Origin: DATKXU01 sp035528905
GTDB lineage: Bacteria > Armatimonadota > UBA5829 > DTJY01
Reading direction: 5' to 3'
DNA length: 27,798 bases
Assembly: GCA_035528905.1 (NCBI GenBank)
Contig: DATKXU010000033.1
Location: forward strand, 1 to 27,798
Below, in pieces: positions 8,234 through 15,131 of the stretch. How positions within the stretch are numbered: position 1 is the first letter of the stretch; the number at the start of each line of letters is the position of its first letter. Below the pieces are notes generated by a model. It made no database searches and was not told where the DNA came from. It was given only the letters and a program-made list of their open reading frames with translations. The position numbers and the translations under genes are program-made.

Positions 8234-9519
8234 TAGTCATCGGTCTCAATCACAAGACAGCTCCGGTCGAGCTGCGCGAGAAGCTGAGCATTGACAAAAC
8301 CCAGCTCCGCGAAGCCCTTTCCAGCCTGAACGCTATCGGCACGATCACGGAATGCGTGATCCTGTCCACCTGCAACCGGACAGAGGTCTATGCGTACACG
8401 TGCAGCCGGGCGGATGATGCGGCTATTGTCAAGCGCATTGGAGAATTCTGCAGGGTGAGGCCGGATGCCTTCGCTCCGCATCTCTACTCCAATGCCGGGC
8501 ACAAGGCCGTCGAGCATCTCTTCCACGTTGCCGCCGGGATTGACTCTATGGTTGTCGGCGAGGCCCAAATCCTCGGCCAGGTGAAGGAGGCGTACACGGC
8601 TGCAAGACACCTCGGCTTCACAGGGCCCGTGCTGAACACGCTTTCCCAGCAGGCAATCGCTGTGGGCAAAAAGGCGCGCACGGAGACGGACATCGGGCGC
8701 GGCGCGTTTTCTGTGGGCGCGGTGGCCGTTCAACTCGCAAGGTCAATATTTGATGAGTTGAATGGACGCACGGTTCTCATAGTCGGCGCGGGCAAGATGG
8801 CCGAACTCGCAATCACACACCTGGCTTCCTGCGGAGCCAGTAAGGTGCTGGTGGCAAACAGGACTTACGGGAAGGCTGTGAATCTCGCATCGCAGTTCGG
8901 CGGCCAACCTGTCAGATTCGAGGATCTGGCTTCGGCGCTGGAGACTGCCGATATAGTGATTACATCCACGGGGGCGAATCGGCCGATCCTCACATGCGAG
9001 ATGGTGTCTGCGGCAATGGATGCGCGGCGCGGCAGGCCCATGTTCCTCATTGATGTCGCTGTGCCGAGAGACATACACCCCAAGGTACAGAAAGTTGATA
9101 ACGTTTTCGTGTACAACATTGACGATCTGCAGTCCGCCGTGGAGGCCGACGCAGTAGGCCGGCAAGCCGAGGCCGCCAATGTTCAGGTGATAGTCGCAGA
9201 GGAAGTGGAGGGATTCATGCGCTGGTTTAGGACACTCGATGCCGTGCCCGTGATCACTGCGCTGCGGAAGAAATTCGAGGGCATACGGAGCTCGGAGCTC
9301 GCCAAGCTGAAGAAAAAGCTGCCCGACCTGGCGCCGGAACACCTGGAGGCCATCAATGCGGCGACACGTTCGATTGTAAACAGGATATGCCACGAGCCGA
9401 TGATTCGAATCAAGGACTATGCCAGCGATGAGAACGGATCGGCAAGGCTGGAGACCGCATGCGACATCTTCGGCATCAGCTCGGCGACCAACGGAGAGAA
9501 TGATTCGAACCGCAGTTAG
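8224..9519 (+). CDS. hemA: Glutamyl-tRNA reductase HemA
   Basis: It reduces glutamyl-tRNA to glutamate-1-semialdehyde, the first committed step of C5-pathway tetrapyrrole synthesis. At 431 aa it is a normal length. GLNHKTAPVE starts at residue 7. The catalytic cysteine is C50 in ILSTCNRTEVYA, and HVAAGIDSMVVGEAQILGQVKEAY is the family signature. The NADPH-binding domain has VLIVGAGKMAELA, and the C-terminal dimerisation helices are present. GTG 8224 overlaps the end of sirC. Haem operons usually continue with hemC, hemD or hemB, but none follows; after the stop come about 190 bp of noncoding DNA and then an unrelated regulator. Confidence 0.95.
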   Translation: MHLVVIGLNHKTAPVELREKLSIDKTQLREALSSLNAIGTITECVILSTCNRTEVYAYTCSRADDAAIVKRIGEFCRVRPDAFAPHLYSNAGHKAVEHLFHVAAGIDSMVVGEAQILGQVKEAYTAARHLGFTGPVLNTLSQQAIAVGKKARTETDIGRGAFSVGAVAVQLARSIFDELNGRTVLIVGAGKMAELAITHLASCGASKVLVANRTYGKAVNLASQFGGQPVRFEDLASALETADIVITSTGANRPILTCEMVSAAMDARRGRPMFLIDVAVPRDIHPKVQKVDNVFVYNIDDLQSAVEADAVGRQAEAANVQVIVAEEVEGFMRWFRTLDAVPVITALRKKFEGIRSSELAKLKKKLPDLAPEHLEAINAATRSIVNRICHEPMIRIKDYASDENGSARLETACDIFGISSATNGENDSNRS

Positions 9520-9579
9520 GAGTCCGTGCGGTAGCGCAAGCCCACGATGGATATCAGTAGGTTCAAGCCCTCACTGCCC

Positions 9580-9609
9580 AGCAGAACACATCTCGTCGCT
9601 CGTTCTGCT
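9580..9609 (+). terminator. Possible weak terminator hairpin after hemA
   Basis: AGCAGAAC (9580-9587) pairs with GTTCTGCT (9602-9609) around a 14-nt loop, 60 nt after the hemA stop. No strong T-run follows, so termination is uncertain. The rest of 9520-9710 is AT-richer noncoding sequence in which I see nothing else. Confidence 0.3.
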
Positions 9610-9710
9610 TCATCGGTCTGCATAGGCAATAACACGGCTAATAATCCGAATGAAGCACAAAACATAGCTAAACCCTTCACACTCAGCTAAGTTACTTTGT
9701 ATATCGGTGC

Positions 9711-9739
9711 TTGACAAAAGTTACCCCCTGGTGTAACAT
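9711..9739 (+). promoter_or_regulatory. Promoter of the BlaI-like regulator
   Basis: A perfect TTGACA (9711-9716), a 17-bp spacer and TAACAT (9734-9739) predict a start near 9746 and a 56-nt leader. This rules out the upstream GTG at 9742 as the translation start. Confidence 0.7.
9720..9737. promoter_or_regulatory. Inverted repeat GTTAC-N8-GTAAC, probable BlaI-type operator
   Basis: The perfect 5-bp half-sites at 9720-9724 and 9733-9737 fill the spacer and overlap the -10 box of the adjacent promoter, where a bound dimer would block RNA polymerase. BlaI/MecI/CopY repressors bind palindromes with TAC/GTA half-sites, and most genes of this family are autoregulated. Assignment to this protein is inference. 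Confidence 0.5.
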
Positions 9740-9801
9740 AGGTGGGTCGCGGGGGCATAAGTGCTCCAGGCAAGCATAAAGCATATGAAAGGGGTACCGA
9801 G

Positions 9802-10239
9802 ATGGAATCGAACGCGAACATTAAAGACTACATAGGTGTCCGAAGAAGTTTGGACGGACAGTCACTAGGAGAGTTAGAAGCCCAGATCCTGGATATAATG
9901 TGGGACTTGGAGCCCCCAATTACCAGCACCCAGGTTTTCAAGATCATGTATCCAAGACGAGAATTGTCCTACTCCACCATAATGCTCACCATGGCGAAGC
10001 TGTCCAGGAAGGGAATCCTCACCCAGAGGAGAACCGGCGACAAGAAGACCGACCCGTTTGTCTACGTTCCTAACGTCAGCAGGACAGAGATGGGATTGCG
10101 GCTGATGCAGGAAGTGAGCAAAAAGGTGCTCGGAAAACCGCTACAGGAAGCTGTCCGGGCAATACTTGCGGATTCGAGCGATCTGACAGAGGGCGACCTA
10201 AAGCGAATAGAAGCCGCGATTGGGAAAGCGCTGGGATAG
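9802..10239 (+). CDS. BlaI/MecI/CopY-family winged-helix transcriptional repressor
   Basis: This 145-aa DNA-binding protein has the family opening SLGELEAQILDIMWDLEPPITSTQVFKIM (residues 21-49). A recognition-helix region follows, LSYSTIMLTMAKLSRKGILTQRR (55-77), matching the usual 'YTTV.T.L.RL..KG.+...' pattern. The C-terminal half carries dimerisation helices (LQEAVRAILADSSDLTEGDLKRIEAAI). Many relatives pair with a BlaR1/M56 membrane protease that inactivates them, but no such gene is adjacent, so it is an orphan here. ATG 9802 has AAAGGGG at about 7 nt. A palindrome in its own promoter suggests autoregulation. A strong intrinsic terminator follows, so the gene is a single transcription unit. 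Confidence 0.88.
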   Translation: MESNANIKDYIGVRRSLDGQSLGELEAQILDIMWDLEPPITSTQVFKIMYPRRELSYSTIMLTMAKLSRKGILTQRRTGDKKTDPFVYVPNVSRTEMGLRLMQEVSKKVLGKPLQEAVRAILADSSDLTEGDLKRIEAAIGKALG

Positions 10240-10267
10240 ATGCACAGAGTAGGCCACCCTCCAAGAG

Positions 10268-10299
10268 CGTCATCCGCCTGAGGCGGGTGACGTTTTTTT
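10268..10299 (+). terminator. Intrinsic terminator of the BlaI-like gene
   Basis: The stem CGTCATCCGCC / GGCGGGTGACG (11 bp, one G-U pair) with the loop TGA is followed by seven T residues (10293-10299). Confidence 0.92.
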
Positions 10300-10323
10300 G
10301 TCAAACCCCCCTTGATTTTGCAC

Positions 10324-10352
10324 TTGACATGCCCTCACCCAACCGCTATAAT
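10324..10352 (+). promoter_or_regulatory. Full-consensus promoter for the HTH gene
   Basis: TTGACA (10324-10329), a 17-bp spacer and TATAAT (10347-10352) match the sigma-70 consensus at every position. Transcription should start near 10359. Such a strong promoter on a regulatory gene usually implies repression. Confidence 0.85.
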
Positions 10353-10362
10353 GGCCGTAGAT

Positions 10363-10378
10363 GTAGACATGCGTCTAC
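10363..10378. promoter_or_regulatory. Palindrome GTAGAC-ATGC-GTCTAC just downstream of the start site
   Basis: A perfect 6-bp inverted repeat with a 4-bp centre lies at about +5 to +20 of the preceding promoter and upstream of the ribosome binding site. It is well placed for a repressor operator or a small leader hairpin. The regulator is unknown; the downstream HTH protein is a candidate. Confidence 0.5.
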
Positions 10379-10400
10379 CTACTCAGCCAGGAGGGCAAGA

Positions 10401-10940
10401 ATGAGACGTCGGTTGTCAGACTATTCCCCTACTCTGAAATCTTCCGCGCCGACACAAATTCCAGACGAGGCGATGGAGGTGATCGCCGATGTCCTTCTCC
10501 AGTCGGCGGGTAAAGACGAAGACCAGCCTGCGTTCACCGAAGGCCAGCTTGAGAGAAAGCGGCGTCGCGCATGGTGCGCCGAGGAATGCTTCACCGCCAC
10601 CGCCGCGGCGGGACACGCCTTGCCGGACGAGTCCGACAGCCTCATCAAGCAGGCAGGCCTGACGCACAATGAGCAGAGGGCTTGGGAGATGTATTCGGCA
10701 GGCTACAGAATATCGGAAATCGCGAGGGTTCTACACGTCACAAGGTCAGCCTTACGGACTCTGCTGCGGCGTGCCGCGCGGCGCATCTCTGCATGCGAGT
10801 TCGCGCTCCGCGGGCTTGGTGACATCTACTATCGAGAGGTACACAGGCCGATATACCACAGGCCCAGGCACTGCACTGCTCGACCATGCCGGCGGCTGGG
10901 CTATTGCAAGTTTGCGCTCGGAACGGCCCCGGAAACCTAG
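10401..10940 (+). CDS. Sigma-70 region-4-like helix-turn-helix protein
   Basis: This 179-aa protein starts at ATG 10401 behind CAGGAGGG. The N-terminal half is charged and of unknown fold. Residues of about 89-130 (LTHNEQRAWEMYSAGYRISEIARVLHVTRSALRTLLRRAARRI) match the HTH shared by sigma-70 region 4 and LuxR-type domains: 'L+..E......Y..GY.+.EIA..L.+T...++..L.RA...+'. There is no region 2, so it is not a complete sigma factor. The basic, Cys/His-containing C-terminus (YYREVHRPIYHRPRHC) might bind metal or nucleic acid. The in-frame sequence upstream of 10401 contains the promoter and is not coding. It converges on the DUF1444 gene, with 47 bp between stops. Confidence 0.7.
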   Translation: MRRRLSDYSPTLKSSAPTQIPDEAMEVIADVLLQSAGKDEDQPAFTEGQLERKRRRAWCAEECFTATAAAGHALPDESDSLIKQAGLTHNEQRAWEMYSAGYRISEIARVLHVTRSALRTLLRRAARRISACEFALRGLGDIYYREVHRPIYHRPRHCTARPCRRLGYCKFALGTAPET

Positions 10941-10987
10941 GACGGACGACCAGCGCGCGCCGCGTGGAGCCATCGGCACACCGAAGG

Positions 10988-11857
10988 TCATGCCTCTTTC
11001 GGGAAGAAGAAAACGTCCGGTGAAACCGAGTGATCGCCCTTCGCGTAGATCTCCTGCGCCATCTGCCTGAGCTGCTCGGTCGCCTTGACATACCCAGCAG
11101 AGACAGCCAGCAGCGCATCCCTTATCGGTATCGCAACAACGATCTTGTCGGCACCCAGCGCCTGACTGACACGCTCGCAAAAGTCAGGGAGCAGCATTCG
11201 TGAAGCATCGTAACCATCGCAGGAGGTGAACTTGAAGAGTCCGGACTTCTTCGACGCGTCGCACACGGGTTCCCAGAGAGGGGCGGTTCTAGACGCCAGA
11301 TTGCTCAGGGCGCACCGCATCACTTCGTCCCCCGAAACCCGCCAACGCTCCAGGTCCCTCTTGCCGACGGAACGCATCACTCTGTCGAAGTCAAGAACGA
11401 TGACCGTCTTGAGGTTCCCCTCGTAGTCGAAGGTCACCATACTTTCCAGAAGGCCGGCGCCTTCATCGGCCTGTTGAATAGCTTCGAAATACTCTTTGTG
11501 TTTGAGCGATGGGAACACCCGCCGCTTCGCCTCGTCCCAACCGACATCTTCAACCAAACGCGTCTCCACCATGTTCGCAACGTGGTCATCCGCGAGCGCG
11601 TTGAAACGTCCGGGGTTTCGGAGGTACATAGCATAGCAGTTGTCCAGGAAGATATCCACGTGATGCCCGGAGGCGTCACACCCGAAGCCGAAATCGAGTT
11701 CGGATTCGATCTTGACATCGGGATGCTTTCTCTCGATCCGAGATCGAACAGCCGCCTTGAATTGCTCGGGGGACATCGGCTTGGAGAGCATCCTGCTTAG
11801 CACATACAGCACAACAAGCGCCGCTACCGCAATCATCAGGTATACAGATGTTCCCAT
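10988..11857 (-). CDS. DUF1444 (YtpQ-like) protein with an N-terminal membrane anchor
   Basis: The 289-aa protein is anchored by one N-terminal segment (SVYLMIAVAALVVLYVLSRML, residues 4-24). The soluble part matches the DUF1444/COG4848 family: VFPSLKH-like and VTFDYEGNLKTVIVLDFDRVM segments, and in the C-terminal part DGYDASRMLL followed by VVAIPIRDALLAVS. The Bacillus protein YtpQ lacks the anchor, and the biochemical role of the family is unknown. The start at 11857 is preferred over the ATG at 11863 because AGAGGAGG lies 7 nt before the former and only 1 nt before the latter. The predicted promoter at 12033-12061 gives a leader of about 170 nt in which no known riboswitch is recognised. 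Confidence 0.8.
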   Translation of the reverse strand: MGTSVYLMIAVAALVVLYVLSRMLSKPMSPEQFKAAVRSRIERKHPDVKIESELDFGFGCDASGHHVDIFLDNCYAMYLRNPGRFNALADDHVANMVETRLVEDVGWDEAKRRVFPSLKHKEYFEAIQQADEGAGLLESMVTFDYEGNLKTVIVLDFDRVMRSVGKRDLERWRVSGDEVMRCALSNLASRTAPLWEPVCDASKKSGLFKFTSCDGYDASRMLLPDFCERVSQALGADKIVVAIPIRDALLAVSAGYVKATEQLRQMAQEIYAKGDHSVSPDVFFFPKEA

Positions 11858-12032
11858 GCTCATGCCTCCTCTTTGAGTGACCTAATCAAGAGCGGGCAGA
11901 CGACACCACCGCCTTTTCCGCATCCAGAAGCCGTCGCTGCCAAGCACCGCGGCCGTTTCTAACTCGACCGGGTTCTGGACGGCCGGGACAAAGGCCTTCT
12001 GCGTAAGACAAGCCCCTGCGCAAATCCGCCTA
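11858..12032 (-). other. Noncoding leader of the DUF1444 gene
   Basis: This sequence has no credible coding frame. Apart from the AGAGGAGG ribosome binding site at its downstream end, I see no recognisable regulatory RNA. Confidence 0.35.
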
Positions 12033-12061
12033 ACTATAGCACTAATCGGTTTGTTGTTCAA
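12033..12061 (-). promoter_or_regulatory. Promoter for the DUF1444 gene, at the edge of the intron relic
   Basis: Read on the minus strand, TTGAAC (12061-12056), a 17-bp spacer and TATAGT (12038-12033) make a good sigma-70 promoter directed at the DUF1444 gene. The -35 box lies where the group II intron similarity fades. Confidence 0.6.
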
Positions 12062-12234
12062 CCCGCCGCCTGTGGCCTGCTATCCGGTCTCTGTTCGTTC
12101 CCGATGGTATCGGGATGGCTTTGGCTTCTTTCAGACCCCAACTCACGATGACGCCCTTGCCTTCGCTTAACGGTTCTCACTCCCTTTACCGTGGAGGACT
12201 CTCACCTCCGAGATCAGGAACATGCCCGGCATAC
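12050..12234 (-). mobile_element. 5' fragment of a group IIC intron (domain I relic)
   Basis: Read on the minus strand from 12234, the sequence follows the start of bacterial class C introns such as the Oceanobacillus iheyensis intron. The 5' end is GTATGCCGGGCATG (family GUGYG then CCGGCAUG), followed by GGTGAGAGTCC (12206-12196), AAGGCAAGGGCGTC, a GGTCTGAAAGAAGC block (family GAAUCUGAAGGAAGC) and GAACGAACAGAGACCGG. Similarity is clear to about 12074 and fades by about 12050. The rest of the ribozyme and the reverse transcriptase gene are absent, so it cannot splice. Its 5' end lies 4 nt after the T-run of an intrinsic terminator, the known insertion preference of class C introns. The match is from memory of the family sequence, not an alignment. 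Confidence 0.75.
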
Positions 12235-12238
12235 TGAC

Positions 12239-12268
12239 AAAAGGGGAGGCCGCTGGGCCTCCCCTTTT
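12239..12268. terminator. Bidirectional terminator after the RRM gene
   Basis: AAAAGGGGAGGCC, a GCTG loop and GGCCTCCCCTTTT form a perfect 9-bp GC stem flanked by A4/T4, giving a T-run in either direction. It lies 24 bp after the stop of the minus-strand RRM gene. Confidence 0.85.
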
Positions 12269-12292
12269 GCTGTCTAGGTTCTGCAGTAACGT

Positions 12293-12649
12293 CTACCAGC
12301 GCTCGCGACGACCACCGCCGCCACGACCACCGCCGCCACCGCCGCCACCGTAGCCGCCGCCACCGCCGCCACCGTAGCCACCACCGCGACCGCCACCGCC
12401 GCCACCGGCGCGGCTTTCGGTTCTCGGGCGTGCTTCATTCACGGTAATGGTGCGACCCTGGTATTCCTTACCATTGGTCTCTTCGATTGCCTGCGCGACT
12501 TTCTCCTCCGGCAGGTCCACGAAGCCGAAGCCGCGTCCTTGAATGATGCGGGCCTCGCCTACAGGTCCCCAAGGCTCGAACAAGGTCTTGAGGTCCTCTT
12601 CCGTGGTGCTGTACGACAGGTTTCCGACGTACAATGATTTGGTAGCCAA
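12293..12649 (-). CDS. Glycine-rich RRM RNA-binding protein
   Basis: This 118-aa protein has one RNA recognition motif and a glycine-rich tail, like bacterial Rbp proteins. RNP2 is LYVGNL (residues 6-11) and RNP1 is RGFGFVDL (39-46). The tail from residue 81 is nearly all Gly with Arg and Tyr, and ends RRERW. Such proteins bind single-stranded RNA, and several are cold-induced. The start is TTG at 12649, giving (M)ATKSLYVGNL, the normal family N-terminus, with GAGAGAGGG 4 nt upstream. The longer in-frame extension crosses the predicted promoter and the neighbouring gene and is not used. A promoter about 150 nt upstream leaves a long leader, and a strong terminator follows, so it is monocistronic. 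Confidence 0.9.
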   Translation of the reverse strand: MATKSLYVGNLSYSTTEEDLKTLFEPWGPVGEARIIQGRGFGFVDLPEEKVAQAIEETNGKEYQGRTITVNEARPRTESRAGGGGGGRGGGYGGGGGGGYGGGGGGGGRGGGGRRERW

Positions 12650-12796
12650 TGCTGCCCTCTCTCTGGGAGTCACCCTCCCTGGTATTTTGGCAAGGCGTTT
12701 AGCCACAGGGCTAATTCTACGCGGGTGGAACTCATCCAGAAAGAAGAACACTCCGCACGAATCACACTCGAGGCTCGATGCCTGTTGCCATTTAGT

Positions 12797-12825
12797 ATTA
12801 TATCCATATTTCCGACTTTCTGCAA
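12797..12825 (-). promoter_or_regulatory. Promoter of the RRM gene
   Basis: On the minus strand, TTGCAG (12825-12820), a 17-bp spacer and a perfect TATAAT (12802-12797) predict a start near 12790 and an untranslated leader of about 140 nt, as is common for cold-regulated RNA-binding protein genes. Nothing else is recognised in 12826-12908. Confidence 0.75.
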
Positions 12826-12908
12826 CAAAACATTTACAACCGCGGCAAACCGAGATCAAGGGGGCCAGGGATCCAGGGAACCGCTCGTACTCGCACATGG
12901 GGGCTAAC

Positions 12909-12948
12909 GGAGTGATGGAATGTTGGAGTAATGGGATACTGGATGTCA
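12909..12948 (+). repeat. Degenerate 8-bp tandem repeat (GGAGTRAT-like)
   Basis: The successive octamers are GGAGTGAT, GGAATGTT, GGAGTAAT, GGGATACT and GGATGTCA. They keep an 8-bp phase and resemble the complement of the octamers at 2076-2107. They lie in the intergenic region between the fusion oxidoreductase and the RRM gene. Confidence 0.6.
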
Positions 12949-12975
12949 TCTCCCGGTCGCCCACACGCCGGCTGC

Positions 12976-14976
12976 TTATACCTCCAGGTTCAGCCACTTC
13001 ATCTCTTCGGGCGTGAGCTCGATGTCCAGCGCCTGGAGCGAGGTGTGCATCTCCGTCAGGCTTGCCGGGCCGAAGAGCGCAAAGGTCGGGAACGGCTGAC
13101 AGAGCACGTAGGCCATCGCTATCTGCACCGGCAGGACTCCGCGGCGCGCGGCCATCTCCTTCGCGCGTTCGAGCCGCTGGAAGTTGTCCTCGCTGTACCA
13201 GGACTGGACAAGCCCCGGATTCGAGAGGTTGTCCCTGTCGCCCCAGACGAAGAAGCCGCGGGCCGTGCTGGACCACGCCATCAGCGGCATCTGCGTTTTC
13301 GCGAACCAGGCGCGGGATTCCGGATCGGACGCCGCGATGCACCCGGGCCAGGGCGGCTCGATCATCCGCGCCAGGCTGAAGTTATCGCTGACGGCGGCAA
13401 AGCCTGCGAGGCCCTTCGACCGCGCGTACTCGTTCGCAGCCTCGACCCGCTCGACGGACCAGTTCGATCCACCGAACGCGCGAATCCGACCGGCCCTGCG
13501 ATGCTCGTTCAGGGCATCCACAAACTCGCCCACCGGTATCTCGGGGTTGTCGCGATGCAGCATGTAGATGTCAACGTAATCCGTCTGCAGCCGGTCGAGG
13601 CTCTCCAGTAGCTGAGCGGTGAGGTGGTCGGGATTGCAATATGGGGTATGCGCGCCTTTGCCGAGAATGACTACCTGCTCCCGGATGCCGCGGCTCTTCA
13701 CCCATTGGCCGAGAACCCGTTCGCATATCCCGCCGCCGTATATGTGGGCCGTGTCGAAGCAGTTGCCGCCGGAGGCGAAGAACTCATCGAACGAGACGGC
13801 CGCGTGCGGCGCGACGAACATCGCTCCTTCCAGCACAGCTCCCATGACGAGCCGGGATACCGACTTCTCGGCGCCCTGAATGGTGCCGTACCTCATGTTG
13901 TTGCGGGTCCGCACCTGCAGCGGCCGCCCGTCCACGGTTGGGTAATGCACATCGGGCTTCTCGGCATCGTAGGTCATCCCGATCGCCAGGCGCCAGCGGT
14001 CGAGAGTTCGCATGTTGCCCAATGTGTCGTCCCAAGTCATAGCTGGAGACGGCGCCTGGCTCCTCTCGATATTCGCCGCGACGGTGTCGGCCTCCATCGC
14101 ATACACATTGGCGCCGGCCCCGATCAGTATTTCGCGCGGTTGCGGCTCGCCATACCGATGTACGATGATCTTGGCGCTCTCGCCGGGCATCCAGGGTGAA
14201 GGTGCCAGGATGTTCCCCTCCGAGCCGAAGATGCGGACGACGTTCTCCTGATTTAGCTGCACCCCAGCGGCAATTTGCGCCATGATGTCACCGGGGAATC
14301 TGAGGATGCCGACGGCGTATTCATCCACGCGGGAGACGTCGCCGATGCGCCCTGATGCTTTCACTTCAATCGGCTCGGCGAAGGGCACGCCGAGAGCGGC
14401 GCCAGCTATCAGCCGCGCCATTGAGGTGCAGTAACATCCCACGTCCAGGATGCCGCCGCCGCCAAGGGCGTTGTTGAGCAGCCGGCCTTCGGGGTTGAAA
14501 GCCGTGTGGAAGCTGAAAGTTGCCTGGATGACCCGCACGTCCCCGATTGCCCTATCGCGGATCAGCTCGACAAGCCTGGGCGTCTGCGGATGGCAGCGAT
14601 ACATGAACGCCTCCATGAGGAAGACATCGTTCCGCCGGGCGGCCTCGATGACGGCCATGGCCTCCGGGTAGTTCAGGGTAAGCGGCTTCTCGCAGAGGAT
14701 GTGCTTCCCGGCGTCCGCGGCCTTGATCGCCCACTCCGCGTGCATCGGATGAGGTGTCGAGATGTAAACGGCCTGCACGTCCGGATCGGCGAGCAGCGCC
14801 TCGTAGCTCCCATAGCGGCGAGGGACATTGAATTCCTCGCCAAATGCGTCGGCCTTTCCCTGCATGCGGCTAGCGACCGCGATCAGCGCGCCGGTTCTAG
14901 ATCCGGCCAGCGCCCTGGCAAATGTCTTGGATATAGCCCCCGTGCTGATGATTCCCCAGGCAAGTCTATCGCTCAT
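12976..14976 (-). CDS. Fusion of a Gfo/Idh/MocA oxidoreductase and an aldo/keto reductase
   Basis: This single 666-aa cytoplasmic polypeptide joins two NAD(P)-dependent sugar enzymes. Residues 1-345 are a Gfo/Idh/MocA dehydrogenase: Rossmann start WGIISTGAISKTFARAL, the signature CEKPL with K97, and then an alpha/beta domain including GGGGILDVGCYCTSMARL. Residues of about 361-666 are an aldo/keto reductase, with catalytic-type residues in FDTAHIYGGG (Asp and Tyr), LGKGAHTP (Lys) and YMLHRDNP (His), and NPDHLTAQLLESLDRLQTDYVDIYMLH typical of the family. No stop or frameshift separates the halves. ATG 14976 has GGAAGGA at 8 nt. The substrate is probably a sugar or cyclitol. The gene is divergent from a DUF1080 protein, which suggests shared work on oxidised (3-keto) sugars. 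Confidence 0.92.
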   Translation of the reverse strand: MSDRLAWGIISTGAISKTFARALAGSRTGALIAVASRMQGKADAFGEEFNVPRRYGSYEALLADPDVQAVYISTPHPMHAEWAIKAADAGKHILCEKPLTLNYPEAMAVIEAARRNDVFLMEAFMYRCHPQTPRLVELIRDRAIGDVRVIQATFSFHTAFNPEGRLLNNALGGGGILDVGCYCTSMARLIAGAALGVPFAEPIEVKASGRIGDVSRVDEYAVGILRFPGDIMAQIAAGVQLNQENVVRIFGSEGNILAPSPWMPGESAKIIVHRYGEPQPREILIGAGANVYAMEADTVAANIERSQAPSPAMTWDDTLGNMRTLDRWRLAIGMTYDAEKPDVHYPTVDGRPLQVRTRNNMRYGTIQGAEKSVSRLVMGAVLEGAMFVAPHAAVSFDEFFASGGNCFDTAHIYGGGICERVLGQWVKSRGIREQVVILGKGAHTPYCNPDHLTAQLLESLDRLQTDYVDIYMLHRDNPEIPVGEFVDALNEHRRAGRIRAFGGSNWSVERVEAANEYARSKGLAGFAAVSDNFSLARMIEPPWPGCIAASDPESRAWFAKTQMPLMAWSSTARGFFVWGDRDNLSNPGLVQSWYSEDNFQRLERAKEMAARRGVLPVQIAMAYVLCQPFPTFALFGPASLTEMHTSLQALDIELTPEEMKWLNLEV

Positions 14977-15131
14977 CGTGCCCGTCCTTCCGATGTATTA
15001 GGCGTCCGAATGTTCGCCGGAATATGCCCGCATACCATTTAATCGCCGGGCGGCGTCATTCCTATTCGAATTTCGTCATCCGTGTGGCAAGGCAGCATCT
15101 TGCGCGAAGGAGATATTCGCCCCGCCGTCTA

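Noticed and set aside
9490..9515. A GGTTCGAATC sequence on the minus strand resembling a tRNA T-loop.
   Set aside because: It lies inside hemA, and no acceptor stem, D-arm or anticodon arm can be formed around it.
9500..9625. Short frame overlapping the end of hemA (MIRTAVRSP...), in the position expected for hemC.
   Set aside because: It is only 41 codons, does not follow the HemC N-terminal pattern, and turns into noncoding sequence.
12650..13342. Long in-frame extension upstream of the RRM gene, including a CxxC...CxxC zinc-ribbon-like stretch (12650-12850).
   Set aside because: It runs through a clear TTGCAG-17-TATAAT promoter and then overlaps the fusion oxidoreductase gene. The stretch is AT-richer with no codon-position bias. 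Conservation of the four cysteines in relatives would reopen the question.
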